DNA from: Cellulomonas endophytica
Lineage (GTDB): Bacteria; Actinomycetota; Actinomycetes; Actinomycetales; Cellulomonadaceae
DNA length: 64,000 nt
Assembly: GCF_004123805.1 (NCBI RefSeq)
Contig: NZ_RWJX01000006.1
Location: 1-64,000, forward strand
Direction: 5' to 3'
In this document: positions 17,437-27,142 of the stretch, piece after piece
Numbering within the stretch: position 1 is the first letter of the stretch
Layout: the number at the start of each line of letters is the position of its first letter
The notes under the pieces: generated by a model
The model's database searches: none
Seen by the model: the letters and a program-made list of their open reading frames with translations, nothing else
Told to the model about the DNA's origin: nothing
Made by a program: the position numbers and the translations under genes

Positions 17437-18141
17437 ATGACCCGACAGGCGCTCGTGGTCCGCGGCGGCTGGGACGGGCACCAGCCCGTCGCCGCCACGG
17501 ACCTGTTCCTGCCCTTCCTGCGGGACCAGGGCTTCACCGTGGACGTCGAGACCGACCCGGAGGTGTACGCGGACGCCGAGCGCATGGCGGCGACGGACCT
17601 CGTCCTGCAGTGCGTGACGATGTCCACCATCAGCGGCCCGGCCGTGGCCGGCCTGCGCGCGGCGGTCGAGGCCGGGACGGGGCTGGCCGGCTGGCACGGC
17701 GGCATCGCCGACTCCTTCCGGGAGAGCTCGGACTACCTGCAGCTCGTCGGCGGGCAGTTCGCCACGCACCCCGGCCGGGCGCCGGAGGAGCGGTCGGGCG
17801 AGGCGTCCGACAACTACCTGCCGCACCGGGTCGAGATCACGCCGCTCGGCCGCGAGCACCCGGTCACCGCGGGCCTCGAGGACTTCGCCCTCGAGACGGA
17901 GCAGTACTGGGTGCTGCACGACGACCTCGTCGACGTGCTCGCCACGACGACCCACCCGGTGCAGCCGTACCACCCGTGGCACCGGCCGATCGTCTCGCCG
18001 GCCGTGTGGACGCGGCTGTGGGGCGCCGGCCGGGTCTTCGTCGCGACGCCGGGCCACACCCCCGAGGTGCTCTCGGAGCCGTCCGTCCGCACCATCGTCG
18101 AGAGGGGTCTGCTGTGGGCCAGCCGCACGGCATCGGAGTAG
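17437..18141 (+). CDS. ThuA domain-containing protein
   Basis: A 234-residue ThuA-like protein with a class-I glutamine-amidotransferase-like fold: L-V-V-R-G-G-W-D-G-H-Q near the N-terminus, G-L-A-G-W-H-G-G-I in the nucleophile-elbow position (no cysteine) and P-V-Q-P-Y-H-P-W-H-R. ThuA proteins occur in disaccharide (trehalose, sucrose) catabolic operons and in sugar oxidoreductase loci. It has a GGAGGG Shine-Dalgarno sequence and overlaps the following oxidoreductase gene by 28 nt, so the two are co-translated. Probably controlled by the upstream LacI-type regulator. Confidence 0.88.
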   Translation: MTRQALVVRGGWDGHQPVAATDLFLPFLRDQGFTVDVETDPEVYADAERMAATDLVLQCVTMSTISGPAVAGLRAAVEAGTGLAGWHGGIADSFRESSDYLQLVGGQFATHPGRAPEERSGEASDNYLPHRVEITPLGREHPVTAGLEDFALETEQYWVLHDDLVDVLATTTHPVQPYHPWHRPIVSPAVWTRLWGAGRVFVATPGHTPEVLSEPSVRTIVERGLLWASRTASE

Positions 18142-19223
18142 TCGGCCTGGGCGTCATCCTCGACGCCTACCTGCGCACGCTCGCGGACCACCCCGGCGTG
18201 CGGCTCGCGGCCGTCGCGGACCTCGACCTCGCACGGGCGGCCGCGGTGGCGGAGCGCGTGCCGGGGGCGCGGGCCCTCACGGTCGAGGCCCTGCTGGACG
18301 ACGACGAGGTGGACACGGTCCTCGACCTCACCACGCCCGGCGCCCACGCGGAGGTCGCCCTCGCCTGCGCCGCGCACGGCAAGGCCCACTACGGGGAGAA
18401 GCCGCTGGCGGCGACGCTGGAGGACGCGCGCAGGGTCGTCGCGGCGGCGGCCGCCGGGGGCACGGGCCTGGGCTGCGCCCCCGACACGGTGCTCGGCACC
18501 GGCGTCCAGACCGCTCGTGCGGCGGTGGACGCCGGCGCGATCGGCCGCCCGACGTCGGCCGTGGCGACGTGGATCTCCCCGGGGCACGAGGCGTGGCACC
18601 CGAACCCCGACTTCTACTACCGCCACGGGGGCGGGCCGCTGCTGGACATGGGCCCCTACTACCTCACGAGCCTGGTCCACCTGCTGGGGCCGGTGGCGAG
18701 CGTGACGGGGGTGGCGGCAGGGCTGCGGGCCTCCCGCACCATCGCCTCGGGGCCCCGGGCCGGCGAGAGCGTCCCCGTCGAGGTGGCGACCCACGTGGCG
18801 GGCACGCTGCTGCACGTGGGCGGCGCGGTCTCGACCGTGACGATGAGCTTCGACGGCGCCGGCACCCGGGCCCGCCCCATCGAGGTGCACGGCGAGGAGG
18901 GCTCCCTGGCCGTGCCCGACCCCAACACCTTCGCCGGCGACGTCGAGCGCTTCGTGCCGGGCGGGGACTGGGAGGTGCTGCCGCCCTCGGCGGGTTTCGT
19001 CGAGGCGTCGCGCGGCGTCGGCCTGCTCGAGATGGTCGGTGCGGCCGGCCTCGGCGGGGCCCCGGCCACGCCGCGGGCCGGCGGCGAGCTGGCGCTCCAC
19101 GTCACGGAGCTCATGGCGGGCCTGCTCCGGTCCGCCGACGAGGGGCGCCGGGTCGACCTCACCACGGCGCCCGACCGGCCGGACCTCGTCCCGCTCACCC
19201 CGCTCGCGACGTGGAAGGGCTGA
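18114..19223 (+). CDS. Gfo/Idh/MocA-family sugar oxidoreductase
   Basis: A 369-residue NAD(P)-dependent oxidoreductase. The Rossmann glycine motif G-V-V-G-L-G-V lies at the very start, and the family motif appears as Y-G-E-K-P-L-A. The substrate part includes D-M-G-P-Y-Y-L-T-S-L. Enzymes of this family oxidise or epimerise sugars and inositols; the substrate here is not known. GTG at 18114 is chosen because an AGAGGGG Shine-Dalgarno sequence lies 7 nt upstream within the end of the ThuA gene. It pairs with ThuA in one operon under the LacI-type promoter. Confidence 0.9.
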   Translation: MGQPHGIGVVGLGVILDAYLRTLADHPGVRLAAVADLDLARAAAVAERVPGARALTVEALLDDDEVDTVLDLTTPGAHAEVALACAAHGKAHYGEKPLAATLEDARRVVAAAAAGGTGLGCAPDTVLGTGVQTARAAVDAGAIGRPTSAVATWISPGHEAWHPNPDFYYRHGGGPLLDMGPYYLTSLVHLLGPVASVTGVAAGLRASRTIASGPRAGESVPVEVATHVAGTLLHVGGAVSTVTMSFDGAGTRARPIEVHGEEGSLAVPDPNTFAGDVERFVPGGDWEVLPPSAGFVEASRGVGLLEMVGAAGLGGAPATPRAGGELALHVTELMAGLLRSADEGRRVDLTTAPDRPDLVPLTPLATWKG

Positions 19224-19244
19224 CGGCCGCGGCCGGCTGCGCGT

Positions 19245-20165
19245 CTACCCGTCCCCGTCGCAGTCCAGGCCCGCGGCGAGGGCGGCCAGGTTCGCGCGCA
19301 TGAGGGAGGGGTAGGTCTCGTCCTCCGCGACGCGCTCGACGGGGTGCAGCACCGCCGTGGCGACCCCCAGGTCCTCGGCCAGCGTCCCGGCGACCCGGGG
19401 GCTCGTCGTCGCCTCGAAGAACACCGTGCGCACGCCGCGGCCCTCGACGACGTCGACGACGTCGCGCAGACGGGCCGGCGAGGGCTCCACGTGCGGGTCG
19501 ATCCCCGCGATGCCCACCTGCTCCAGGCCGTAGGCATCCGCGAGGTAGCCGAACGCCTCGTGGGCCGTCACGAGGGTCGCCCCGCGGCACGGTGCCAGCG
19601 CCGCGGCGTACTCCTCGTCCAGCGCCCGGAGCTCCGTGACGAGCGCCCTCGCGCCGGCGCGGTGGTCGGAGGCCCCGGACGGGTCGAGCTCCGTGAGCCG
19701 GTCCGCCACCTGGCCGGCCAGGGTGGCCATGCGGCCGGGGTCCAGCCAGACGTGCGGGTCGCCCTCCCGGTCCGCCAGCGGGGCGGCGTCGAGGAGGTGC
19801 TCGGGCTGCTGCTGCGCGAGCGCCGCGTCGACGCCCGGCTGGAGGCCGGACAGGTGGACGACGAGGTCGGCCCCCCCGAGGGCCGCGACCTGTCGTGGCG
19901 TTAGCTCGGTGGCGTGGCTGTCGGCGCCCCGGGCGGTGAGGTTGATGACCTCGACCCGGGAGCCGCCGACCTCCCGCACCACGTACTCGAGGGGGTAGGA
20001 CGACGTGAGGACGGTGAACCCGTCGTCACCCGCCCCCGCACCCCCGCCGCCGGAGCAGGCGGCGAGGGTGAGGAGGCCGGCTACGAGGCCGAGGGATGGG
20101 AGGGCGCCGCGCGTGCGGCCGCCCCCGCCCGTCGTGCCCCGGGACGCGCCCGACAGGGTGCGCAT
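19245..20165 (-). CDS. aztC: zinc ABC transporter substrate-binding lipoprotein (AztC/ZnuA-like)
   Basis: A 306-residue cluster A-I metal-binding lipoprotein. The lipobox L-A-A-C puts the modified Cys at residue 37 after a hydrophobic signal. Candidate zinc ligands are in S-H-A-T-E-L-T-P, D-P-H-V-W-L-D-P, T-A-H-E-A-F and F-F-E-A-T-T. No long His-rich loop is visible, as in AztC-type proteins that receive zinc from a partner. The ATG at 20165 overlaps the stop of aztD (GTGATG context; GTG at 20168 is equally possible), so the two are coupled. Convergent with the Gfo/Idh gene. Confidence 0.88.
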   Translation of the reverse strand: MRTLSGASRGTTGGGGRTRGALPSLGLVAGLLTLAACSGGGGAGAGDDGFTVLTSSYPLEYVVREVGGSRVEVINLTARGADSHATELTPRQVAALGGADLVVHLSGLQPGVDAALAQQQPEHLLDAAPLADREGDPHVWLDPGRMATLAGQVADRLTELDPSGASDHRAGARALVTELRALDEEYAAALAPCRGATLVTAHEAFGYLADAYGLEQVGIAGIDPHVEPSPARLRDVVDVVEGRGVRTVFFEATTSPRVAGTLAEDLGVATAVLHPVERVAEDETYPSLMRANLAALAAGLDCDGDG

Positions 20166-21457
20166 CACCCGTGGTCGTGACCGGCGTGCTCGTCGGCCTC
20201 GCCCGTCACGCCCGAGAGCTCGTTCGGCACGACGTCGAGGTCGGCGCTCGCCCAGATCTCACCGGTCTCGATGTCCACGGCATGGATTGCCCGGCCGGCG
20301 GGGTCGGTGATGTACGCGGTGCCCTCCAGGGTGAAGACCTGCGGCTGCGGGTCCTGCCAGTTCTCGGAGACCTCCCACGCGTCGATCACGGGGACGGAGC
20401 GGGCGACCGTGCCGGCCTCGGTGTCGATGACGTGGAGCGAGCCGTCCGTGCCCAGGACGACGCCCTCGCCGTTCTCGCCCCGGCCGAGGGAGCGGTACCA
20501 GTACGAGGAGGGCAGGTCGACGAGCCGCAGGGTCGCGGTCCGCGTGTCGATCAGGGAGACGCGGGTGGTGAGGTCGATCTCGGCGTCCGGGTCCGCCTTG
20601 TAGTCGCCGAGGACGACGGGCGAGTCCTCCGTGCCGAACTGGTTGCCGATGCGGCCGTAGACGTCGGGGCTCTGCACCTTCGTGATCGTGCCGTCGCGGT
20701 AGACCAGGACGCCGTCGGTGCAGCCGATGACGACCGTCTCCTCCGCGGCGACGGTCTCGCCGTGGACGTCCGGGCACCGGTCGTCGGCGGCGATCTCCTG
20801 GTCGTCCTCGTCGAGCACGCGGATGCCGGTCCGGCCCTCCTCGGTGCCCTCCGAGACGACCATGCGCCCGTCGGACAGCTCGACGGCGACGCCGTGGTGC
20901 ACGGCGGGCGTGGTGTACGTGCGCAGCTCGCGGTCCTCGTCCTCGATCTCGGCGCTGCTGAACGACGTCACGTCGCCGGTGCCGTCGTCGAAGAGGACCG
21001 TCCTGCCGGCGTGCGTGACGACGTGCGCCGGCTCCTCGGCGGGGAAGACCGTGCCCGTGAGGCCCGGCTCGGCCGTGTAGAAGTGCGAGTGGTCGCCGTG
21101 GGTCTCCTCCCAGGCGCCGCCGTCGAGGACGTGCCAGCCGCCCTGCGCGGTGACGAGCAGGTGACGTCCGTCGCCGGCGGGGTTGAGCCGGACGAAGCCC
21201 TCCAGCCTCTCGTCGGCGAGCACCTCGAGCGTGGTGCCGTCCACGACCTGCACCCCGCCGTCGTAGGAGATCGCGAGGCGCGGGGAGGACGCGGCGGCCT
21301 CCGTGGCGCCCGAGGGGGTGCTCTCGCCGTCCTCGGTCGTGGCGCTGGCGGACGCGGAGGCGGAGCCGCCCGCCTCGGAGGTGCCGCAGGCGGCCAGGAG
21401 GACGAGGGGGAGGGCGGCGGCCGCCGCGAGGGGGCGGCGAGGTCGGGTCACGGGCAC
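20165..21457 (-). CDS. aztD: AztD-like periplasmic/extracytoplasmic zinc metallochaperone lipoprotein
   Basis: A 430-residue protein with lipobox L-L-A-A-C (Cys 24), a Ser/Ala/Thr-rich spacer, then a beta-propeller-like body with repeats such as A-G-D-G-R-H-L-L-V-T and G-V-V-L-G-T-D-G-S-L-H-V-I-D. A His-rich site T-H-G-D-H-S-H and a C-terminal H-A-G-H-D-H-G tail can carry zinc. AztD in Paracoccus passes zinc to AztC; the arrangement here (D then C on one strand, ATPase and permease divergent) matches that system. Start GTG at 21457 with AGGA 7 nt upstream; GTG at 21451 is an alternative. Confidence 0.82.
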   Translation of the reverse strand: MPVTRPRRPLAAAAALPLVLLAACGTSEAGGSASASASATTEDGESTPSGATEAAASSPRLAISYDGGVQVVDGTTLEVLADERLEGFVRLNPAGDGRHLLVTAQGGWHVLDGGAWEETHGDHSHFYTAEPGLTGTVFPAEEPAHVVTHAGRTVLFDDGTGDVTSFSSAEIEDEDRELRTYTTPAVHHGVAVELSDGRMVVSEGTEEGRTGIRVLDEDDQEIAADDRCPDVHGETVAAEETVVIGCTDGVLVYRDGTITKVQSPDVYGRIGNQFGTEDSPVVLGDYKADPDAEIDLTTRVSLIDTRTATLRLVDLPSSYWYRSLGRGENGEGVVLGTDGSLHVIDTEAGTVARSVPVIDAWEVSENWQDPQPQVFTLEGTAYITDPAGRAIHAVDIETGEIWASADLDVVPNELSGVTGEADEHAGHDHG

Positions 21458-21589
21458 GGAGGAGTCCTGTCTCGGGAGGGGGGTGGCGGAGGGCCGGTGG
21501 GCCGCAGGTGCGCCCGGGCGCGCCGAGGACGGCCGCGGCAGGGCCGGGCCGGTGTGCTCCGGCGGACCGGGCGGGACCACCTTAACGCT

Positions 21590-21608
21590 AACGATTCTCG
21601 TTTACAGT
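21590..21608 (+). promoter_or_regulatory. Zur-type palindrome abutting the aztA promoter
   Basis: AACGA-TTC-TCGTT, a perfect 5-bp inverted repeat with a 3-bp centre (21590-21602), sits directly against the -10 TACAGT (21603-21608) of aztA, and upstream of a TAAGGT hexamer for the divergent aztD. A repressor bound here would block both directions. A/T-richness in a very GC-rich region and gene context suggest a zinc-responsive Fur-family site; the regulator is not in the window. Confidence 0.6.
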
Positions 21609-21614
21609 GAAGCC

Positions 21615-22318
<704 letters not shown>

Positions 22319-22322
<4 letters not shown>

Positions 22323-23368
22323 GCGACCTGCTGGGGATGCTCGACCACGCCTTCCTGCAGCGCGCGCTGCTGGCCGCCGCGCTCGTAGGCGTCGCGGCGC
22401 CGCTCGTCGGGACCTTCCTCGTGCAGCGCGGCCTCTCGCTGGTGGGGGACGGGCTGGGGCACGTCGCCCTCGCCGGGGTGGCCGCCGGGGTCCTCACCGG
22501 CACGGCGCCGGTGGGGACCGCGCTCGTCGCCGCGGTGGGGGCGGCCCTCCTCGTCGAGGCCGTCCGGGCGCGCGGGCGCACCGCGGGGGACGTCGCGCTC
22601 GCGGTCGTCTTCTACGGCGGCATCGCCGGGGGCGTCGTCCTCATGAGCCTGGCCCCGGCCGGCGCGACGACGGACCTCGAGAGCTACCTCTTCGGGGCGA
22701 TCACCACGACCGGCACCGCCGACGTCGCCGTGTTCGCCGTGCTGGCCGCGCTGCTGCTCGTCGTCGTCCTCGTCCTGCGGCCCTGGCTCCTCGCGGTCGC
22801 GCTCGACGAGGAGCACGCCCGGGCCGTCGGGCTGCCGACGCGCGCCCTGACCTCCACGCTGGCGGTCCTCACCGCCGTGACGGTGGTGCTCTCGATGCGC
22901 ACCGTGGGGCTGCTGCTCATCAGCGCCCTCATGGTCCTGCCGGTGGCGGCCGCGCAGCGGGTGGGCCGCAGCTTCACCGCCGTGCTCGGCACGGCGTGCG
23001 CCGTCGGCCTGGTGTCGAGCGTCGGCGGGGTCGTGACGTCAGCCGTCGCGGACACCCCCTCCGGCGGCACCATCGTGCTCCTGGCCCTCGGCGCCTTCGC
23101 CCTGGCGGTGCTCGCCGAGGCCCTCGGCCGCCGGGGTCCGCGCGGTCACGCCCTCCGGCGGCGCTTGTTCTCGTACATCGCCGCGTCGGCGGCACGCCAC
23201 GCCTGGGGGAGCGTGCCCCCGGGTGCCCGCTCGGCGGTGCCGGCCGCGACGGGGACGGCCGCCGCGTCGAGCGCGGCCCGGAGCCGGACCTCCAGGGCGG
23301 CGGCGCCGGCCGGCCCCGTCTCGACGGCGAGGACCGCGAACTCGTCGCCGCCCAGCCGCGCCAGGTAG
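22319..23368 (+). CDS. aztB: zinc ABC transporter permease (AztB/ZnuB-like), C-terminally extended
   Basis: A 349-residue ABC-3 family permease with about eight membrane segments, including G-L-S-L-V-G-D-G-L-G-H-V-A-L-A-G-V-A and L-L-I-S-A-L-M-V-L-P-V-A-A-A-Q, both typical of the family. GTG start overlapping the aztA stop. The family normally ends near 23160; here the frame runs on for about 70 residues rich in Ala, Arg and Ser, antisense to the 3' end of the GGDEF gene (223 bp convergent overlap). The extension looks like loss of an original stop codon and may be disordered. Core function should be unaffected. Confidence 0.88.
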
Positions 23369-24102
23369 TCCGCGGAGCGGGCCGACCCCCGCAGGGCAGC
23401 GGCGCACCGGCGCAGCAGCGCGTCCCCCGCGTCGTGGCCGTCCCGGTCGTTGACCGCCTTCAGCCCGTCGACGTCGAGGACGACGACCGCGGCCGGGTGC
23501 CCGTACCGCACCGCGCGCGCCTCCTCCGCGGCCAGCACCGCGTCCCAGCCGCGACGGTTCCCCAGGCCCGTGAGCGCGTCCGTCGTCGCGTCGCCCTCCG
23601 CGCGCTCGAGGCGCCGGTGCAGGTCCTCCGCCTGCAGCTCGAGGTCGAGCAGGGTGGACAGCAGCCGCGCCTGGAGGCGGACGAGCGGCTCGAGCTCGCG
23701 CAGCGACGCCGGCTGCGGCTCGGGGTCGAAGCCGCACAGCGTGCCGAAGACCTCGCCGTCCGCCCGGACGAGGGGCATCCCGACGTACGCCTCGATCGGG
23801 AACCCCTGCCGGTTGGGCGCCGCCGCCAGGGCGGGGACCTGCGCCACGTGCGGGGCCACGTGCGGGCTCCGCCCGTCGACCATGACCGCGCAGAGGGACC
23901 CCGGCCAGCTCAGGACGGCTCCGGCGGCCATCCCGTAGCCGTCGGGGGAGTCCTGCGCGAGGAGCACGACCTGCCGGTCGTCGGACCGGCGCGTCACCAT
24001 CCACAGGCGCAGCCCGGCCCGGCGGCGGAGGTCGCCGAGCACGTCCTGCGCGGCCTCGGCGAAGCCGGCGAACGGGACGAGCGGAGCCGGTCCCGCGCTC
24101 AC
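23146..24102 (-). CDS. GAF-GGDEF diguanylate cyclase
   Basis: A 318-residue soluble protein. Residues about 10-150 look like a GAF sensor domain (Y-V-G-M-P-L-V-R-A-D-G-E-V-F-G-T-L-C-G-F), followed by a GGDEF domain with D-A-L-T-G-L-G-N-R-R-G and an intact active site G-G-D-E-F at 251-255. An R-x-x-D inhibitory (I-) site lies at 242-245, five residues before it, so product feedback is expected. The protein should make cyclic di-GMP from two GTP. GTG at 24102 is a best guess; an upstream frame reaches 24216. The 3' end overlaps the extended aztB by 223 bp. Confidence 0.87.
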   Translation of the reverse strand: MSAGPAPLVPFAGFAEAAQDVLGDLRRRAGLRLWMVTRRSDDRQVVLLAQDSPDGYGMAAGAVLSWPGSLCAVMVDGRSPHVAPHVAQVPALAAAPNRQGFPIEAYVGMPLVRADGEVFGTLCGFDPEPQPASLRELEPLVRLQARLLSTLLDLELQAEDLHRRLERAEGDATTDALTGLGNRRGWDAVLAAEEARAVRYGHPAAVVVLDVDGLKAVNDRDGHDAGDALLRRCAAALRGSARSADYLARLGGDEFAVLAVETGPAGAAALEVRLRAALDAAAVPVAAGTAERAPGGTLPQAWRAADAAMYENKRRRRA

Positions 24103-24301
24103 CGGCGGACCCGGGGAGCGCAGGTGAGGGCGCGGGCGGAGGCGCGGAGTGGCGCACGGGCAGGACCGGTCACGGCTGCGGACCACCTCTCGCCCGGCGG
24201 CTGCGGGCGGGCCCATGATCCCCCGGCGGTCCGCCCCGGTCGACCACGGGCCGGCGCGGCCGTCGTGCTCGGCCCTCGGGCCGGGGTGCGCGCGGCGGGC
24301 G

Positions 24302-26386
24302 TCAACCCTCGACGACGAGCAGGTCCCAGCCCCCGATGGTCACGTCCTGCCCGGCGGTGAGCGTCCGGTCGTCCAGCAGCGACCGGCCGGCCACGGGCAG
24401 GGTCAGCGTGACGGGCCCCGCGGAGTAGTTGAGCAGGTAGGTCAGGGCCCGGCCGCGTCCGTTCGTGCCACGGCGGACCGCGACCGTCGGGGTGGCGGCC
24501 GCGACGTCCTGCGGCCAGTCCCACAGGCCGGCGTCGCGCACGAGGGCGCCGAGGACGGCCCTGGTCGTGGCCGCGTCCGTGAGGGTGGCGAGGTAGGTGG
24601 CGGTGCCCGCGCCGAAGCGGTTCCGCGTCAGCGCGGCGTACGACGACCAGGCGGGGTGGTCGTACCCCGCGAGGACCTCCGTGCCCGCGTCGGGGACGAG
24701 CAGCTCCAGCAGCGCCTCCGCCGCGGGCCCCTCGTCGCCCGGGCCGTCCCCGGAGCCGGTCCCGGAGCGCTCCGCCAGCCCGGCGAACGCGCCGCGGAAG
24801 GCCAGGCGGGCGCCGTCCGGGGTGGAGAACTGGTTGTAGGTGGCGCCGAAGACGTCCGTGAGGCCGTGCGGCGCGCGGTCGTGCCAGACCTTCACGTGCT
24901 CGTCGGCCACCGCGGTCCGCAGGGTCGCGACGAGGTGCCCGCCGCCCTCGACGTACGCGCGCAGCGCCTGCACCGTCGCCTCGGGGGCGCTGTAGAGGAC
25001 CGGGGCGACGACCATCGCGTAGCGGCCCAGGTCGGGGTCGTCGAACGGCACGAGGTCGACCTCGACGTTGAGCTCGAACAGGGCGTCGTACACCCGCCGC
25101 AGCACGTCGTTGTACGACACGGAGCGCGCGAGGGCCGCCGGGAAGCCGGTCTCCAGGGCGAACCAGCGCAGGGCCGTCAGCGCCTCGTTGCTCACCATGA
25201 CCGCGACGCGGTTCTGCTTGCGCAGCCCGGTCAGCGCGGCGCCGAGCCGCTCGACCTCCGCACCGAAGACCCCGGCCTCCTCGAGGGTGGGGTTCGTCTC
25301 CAGGTCGTGGCTGAGCAGCCCCTTCCAGTACGTCTCGAAGGAGTGGTGGATGGAGTGCCAGTGCCAGTACATGACCCCGAGCGCGCCGCTGGCGAGGTGG
25401 CTCCACGCCTGCAGGCGCAGCTGGCCGGGGTAGGGCAGCCACCCCATCTGCCCCTGGGCCTGGGTCTCGAGGACGAGGTAGTTGGCGCCGCCCTTGATCG
25501 AGCGGGTCATGTCCCCGCCGAACGCGATCTCCTTGCCCGTCAGGCGGGACTGCGTCGGGTGGTAGATGTCCACCCCGGCGAGGTCCACCGCGCGGGCGGC
25601 GCGGAAGTGGTCCACGGAGGGCTGCAGGCCGTAGGACCAGCCCGGCGCCCAGTCGAAGTCGAAGTTGTGGGTGACGAACTGGTCCTCGCGCGCGTACTCG
25701 CGCACGAGGGCCGCCTGCCAGCCCAGGTACTCCTCCACCAGGCCGCGGCGGTACCGGTCGAACGCCGCCCCGAGCGAGCCGTTGATGGTGCCGCGCACGT
25801 CGGGGAAGTCCTCCCAGGCGTCCACACGGTTCGACCAGTAGTCGAGGCCGTAGGCGGCGTTGAGGGCGTCGAGGTCGCCGTCGAAGAGCTCGCGCAGGTG
25901 GCGCACGAAGCCGCGCTGCACCCCGGGCGAGGCGGCGTCGTAGTACTTCGTCTCGTTGTCCACCTGGAAGCCGATGACGTGCTCCCGGTGCGCGGACCGC
26001 TCCAGCAGCCGGCGGATGACGCGCTCGCCGTGGAGCCGGAACGCGGGGTGCGTGAGGTCCATGATCTGCCGCGCGCCGTAGCGTGGGGCGTCGGTCCGGT
26101 CGGTCACGGCCAGCACGCCGGGGTGCTCCGCGACGAGCCAGGCCGGCACCGCGTACGTCGGGGTCCCGACGACCACGCTGATGCCGGCCGCCTCCGCCGC
26201 GTCGAGGGCCCGGTCGACGTGGGTGAGGTCGAAGACGCCGGGCCGGGGCTCGAGGGTGCTCCACGTGGACTCCGCGATGCGGATGACGTTGAGGTGCGCC
26301 GCCCGCATCATCGCCGTGTCGGTGGTGACCCGGTCCGTCGGCAGGTACTCGTCGTAGTACGCCGCCCCGAACAGCACGCGGTCCAC
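24302..26386 (-). CDS. GH42 beta-galactosidase
   Basis: A 694-residue family 42 glycoside hydrolase. Acid/base is E145 in Q-V-D-N-E-T-K-Y-Y and nucleophile E307 in L-V-L-E-T-Q-A-Q-G; the N-terminal G-A-A-Y-Y-D-E-Y and A-E-S-T-W-S-T-L-E-P segments are standard for the family. A trimerisation-type middle domain and a C-terminal beta domain (N-Y-S-A-G-P-V-T-L-T-L-P) complete the usual length. Intracellular (no signal). The second beta-galactosidase in this window, after GH35. GTG at 26386 with GGAGGG Shine-Dalgarno. The 199 bp between it and the GGDEF gene show nothing recognisable. Confidence 0.93.
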   Translation of the reverse strand: MDRVLFGAAYYDEYLPTDRVTTDTAMMRAAHLNVIRIAESTWSTLEPRPGVFDLTHVDRALDAAEAAGISVVVGTPTYAVPAWLVAEHPGVLAVTDRTDAPRYGARQIMDLTHPAFRLHGERVIRRLLERSAHREHVIGFQVDNETKYYDAASPGVQRGFVRHLRELFDGDLDALNAAYGLDYWSNRVDAWEDFPDVRGTINGSLGAAFDRYRRGLVEEYLGWQAALVREYAREDQFVTHNFDFDWAPGWSYGLQPSVDHFRAARAVDLAGVDIYHPTQSRLTGKEIAFGGDMTRSIKGGANYLVLETQAQGQMGWLPYPGQLRLQAWSHLASGALGVMYWHWHSIHHSFETYWKGLLSHDLETNPTLEEAGVFGAEVERLGAALTGLRKQNRVAVMVSNEALTALRWFALETGFPAALARSVSYNDVLRRVYDALFELNVEVDLVPFDDPDLGRYAMVVAPVLYSAPEATVQALRAYVEGGGHLVATLRTAVADEHVKVWHDRAPHGLTDVFGATYNQFSTPDGARLAFRGAFAGLAERSGTGSGDGPGDEGPAAEALLELLVPDAGTEVLAGYDHPAWSSYAALTRNRFGAGTATYLATLTDAATTRAVLGALVRDAGLWDWPQDVAAATPTVAVRRGTNGRGRALTYLLNYSAGPVTLTLPVAGRSLLDDRTLTAGQDVTIGGWDLLVVEG

Positions 26387-26514
26387 AGCCCCACCCTCCG
26401 TCGCGTGGCCGGGCGCGTCCTCGCGCCGGCGCGACCCGTCCGGACCGCGCGGTCACCCTACCGACCGGTCGGGCTCCCGCGGCGTGGACGAGGGCGGGGG
26501 CCGCCGCGGCCGCT

Positions 26515-27045
26515 CTACGCGCCGAGGGCACCCGCGATGCGGTCGAAGGACTGCACGAGCCACGGGCTCAGGGCCCACGGGGCGGCCTCGACGGTCCGGC
26601 GCAGCCTCTCGGGCGTGACCCAGGTGAGGTCCATGACCTCCTCCGGGTCGGCGACCGGGGGCCGGGCGGCGCGCGCCAGGAAGATCGGGCAGATCTCGTT
26701 CTCGACGACCCCGGAGGCGTCCGTGGCGCGGTACCGGAAGTCGGGGTCGATGAGCCGGACCTCGGTGAGCACGAGCCCGAGCTCCTGCTGACCCCGGCGC
26801 CGGACCGCCTCCTCCATGGGCTCCTCGGGCGCCGGGTGGCCGCAGAAGCTGTTGGTCCACACGCCGGGCCACGTCCTCTTGTGCAGCGCGCGCCGGCTGA
26901 CGAGGACCCGCCCGTCGTCGTCGACGACGTGGCAGGAGAACGCCAGGTGCAGCGGCGTGGTCGCCGTGTGCACCCCCGCCTTCTCCGCCACGCCGATGGC
27001 GCCGCCCTGCTCGTCGAGCAGGACGACCATCTCCGGCTCCGTCAC
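26515..27045 (-). CDS. idi: isopentenyl-diphosphate delta-isomerase type 1
   Basis: A 176-residue Nudix-fold isomerase converting IPP to DMAPP. Catalytic C68 is in N-S-F-C-G-H-P and the glutamates E115/E117 in V-E-N-E-I-C; metal-binding His residues are in T-P-L-H-L-A-F-S-C-H. GTG start at 27045 behind GAGAGGGGAG. It lies downstream of a crtI-like and a UbiA gene on the same strand, so it probably supplies prenyl units for the carotenoid. Confidence 0.95.
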   Translation of the reverse strand: MTEPEMVVLLDEQGGAIGVAEKAGVHTATTPLHLAFSCHVVDDDGRVLVSRRALHKRTWPGVWTNSFCGHPAPEEPMEEAVRRRGQQELGLVLTEVRLIDPDFRYRATDASGVVENEICPIFLARAARPPVADPEEVMDLTWVTPERLRRTVEAAPWALSPWLVQSFDRIAGALGA

Positions 27046-27142
27046 GGGAGCTCCCCTCTCCGAGGGCCCGCGGTGTGCGCGTGCCCGTCTGCGTCCGTGT
27101 CCTGATGGGTCCGTGCGTGGCGTGCCGACGGGTGCGCCGTCG

